Of a DNA stretch of 20,012 nt, positions 19,882 to 20,012 are shown piece by piece. This stretch comes from a virus. Positions within the stretch are counted from its first letter, which is position 1. Each line of letters begins with the position of its first letter. A model generated the notes under the pieces. That model saw nothing but the letters and a program-made list of their open reading frames with translations. It searched no databases and had not been told where the DNA came from. Location: positions 1 through 20,012 of the IMG/VR virus record IMGVR_UViG_3300024273_000191, one strand, 5' to 3'. A program made the position numbers and the translations under genes.

Positions 19882-20012
19882 ATGGAACTTAAAGTAGGCA
19901 AAAAGTATGTCGATGGGTACGGTGATATCGTAACTATCACTGAGGATAACCCTGACACTTACGGCTATAGGTTTAAAGGAGTTCATCCTGGTGGTTCTTG
20001 GAACAAGTACAC
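19882..20012 (+). CDS. Small phage protein, cut by the right edge
   Basis: 43 codons visible, MELKVGKKYVDGYGDIVTI..., no stop before the edge. The pattern 'L-K-V-G-K-K-Y-x-D-G-x-G-D-I-V-T-I' with later aromatic strand residues (Y-G-Y-R-F-K-G) suggests a small SH3-like beta-barrel fold, seen in many short phage proteins of unknown role. AGGA about 9 bases before the ATG, and a strong promoter cassette at 19822-19850, support it. The C-terminus lies outside the window. Confidence 0.7.
   Translation, partial: MELKVGKKYVDGYGDIVTITEDNPDTYGYRFKGVHPGGSWNKY

Noticed and set aside
1-20012. CRISPR arrays, insertion sequences, tRNA genes and integrase/attachment sites
   Set aside because: No regularly spaced repeats, transposase or integrase motifs, or cloverleaf structures were seen on either strand.

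Overview
The window is a densely packed stretch of a T4-superfamily myovirus genome. Every supported gene is on the + strand. The evidence is a T4 gp61-type primase, frd-td-nrdB-nrdA nucleotide genes, several exact T4-type late promoters (TATAAATA), ATGA/TGATG/TAATG gene overlaps, and many small conserved proteins that I recognise from cyanophage-like and rhizobiophage-like members of the group. Two small proteins of or near the DUF1127 family, which is most abundant in alphaproteobacteria, hint at an alphaproteobacterial host. The host itself cannot be read from the sequence.

Region 1 (1-12724) looks like late/virion territory. It holds two adjacent, apparently paralogous PD-(D/E)XK nuclease-like proteins (the first cut by the window edge), a ligase-type nucleotidyltransferase homologue, and a ~895-residue modular fibre-like protein with a DUF3494 ('ice-binding') domain inserted in a jelly-roll. 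A DUF1127 gene under a late promoter and an RBS-masking hairpin follows, then a second small gene, a partial repeat and a UUCG terminator. Next come a 762-residue multidomain protein with a cytidylyltransferase-like head, a GH19 endolysin with a peptidoglycan-binding tail, a run of small structural-type proteins, and a coiled-coil protein with a C-terminal membrane anchor. Many of these start with a peptide resembling the T4 capsid-targeting sequence, and the larger ones carry further prohead-protease-like L-x-E sites between domains. This suggests that a set of proteins is packaged in the head and processed there.

Region 2 (12721-18082) begins at a near-perfect sigma70-type promoter overlapping the last late stop codon. 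It encodes replication and dNTP synthesis: primase, dihydrofolate reductase, thymidylate synthase and class I ribonucleotide reductase small then large subunit. Strong intrinsic terminators follow nrdB and nrdA. DHFR regenerates the folate used by thymidylate synthase, and the reductase supplies deoxynucleotides for phage replication.

Region 3 (18083-20012) is a run of small genes: a zinc-ribbon protein overlapping a GIY-YIG-like nuclease, a 50-residue membrane protein, a conserved basic phage protein, an unknown 125-residue protein and a gene cut by the right edge. From 18784 on, each gene has its own copy of a conserved early-type promoter cassette. The most unusual items are the nested fibre domain, the late promoter placed in the loop of an RBS-sequestering hairpin, the putative packaged nuclease/ligase-like cargo, and the reiterated promoter cassettes.
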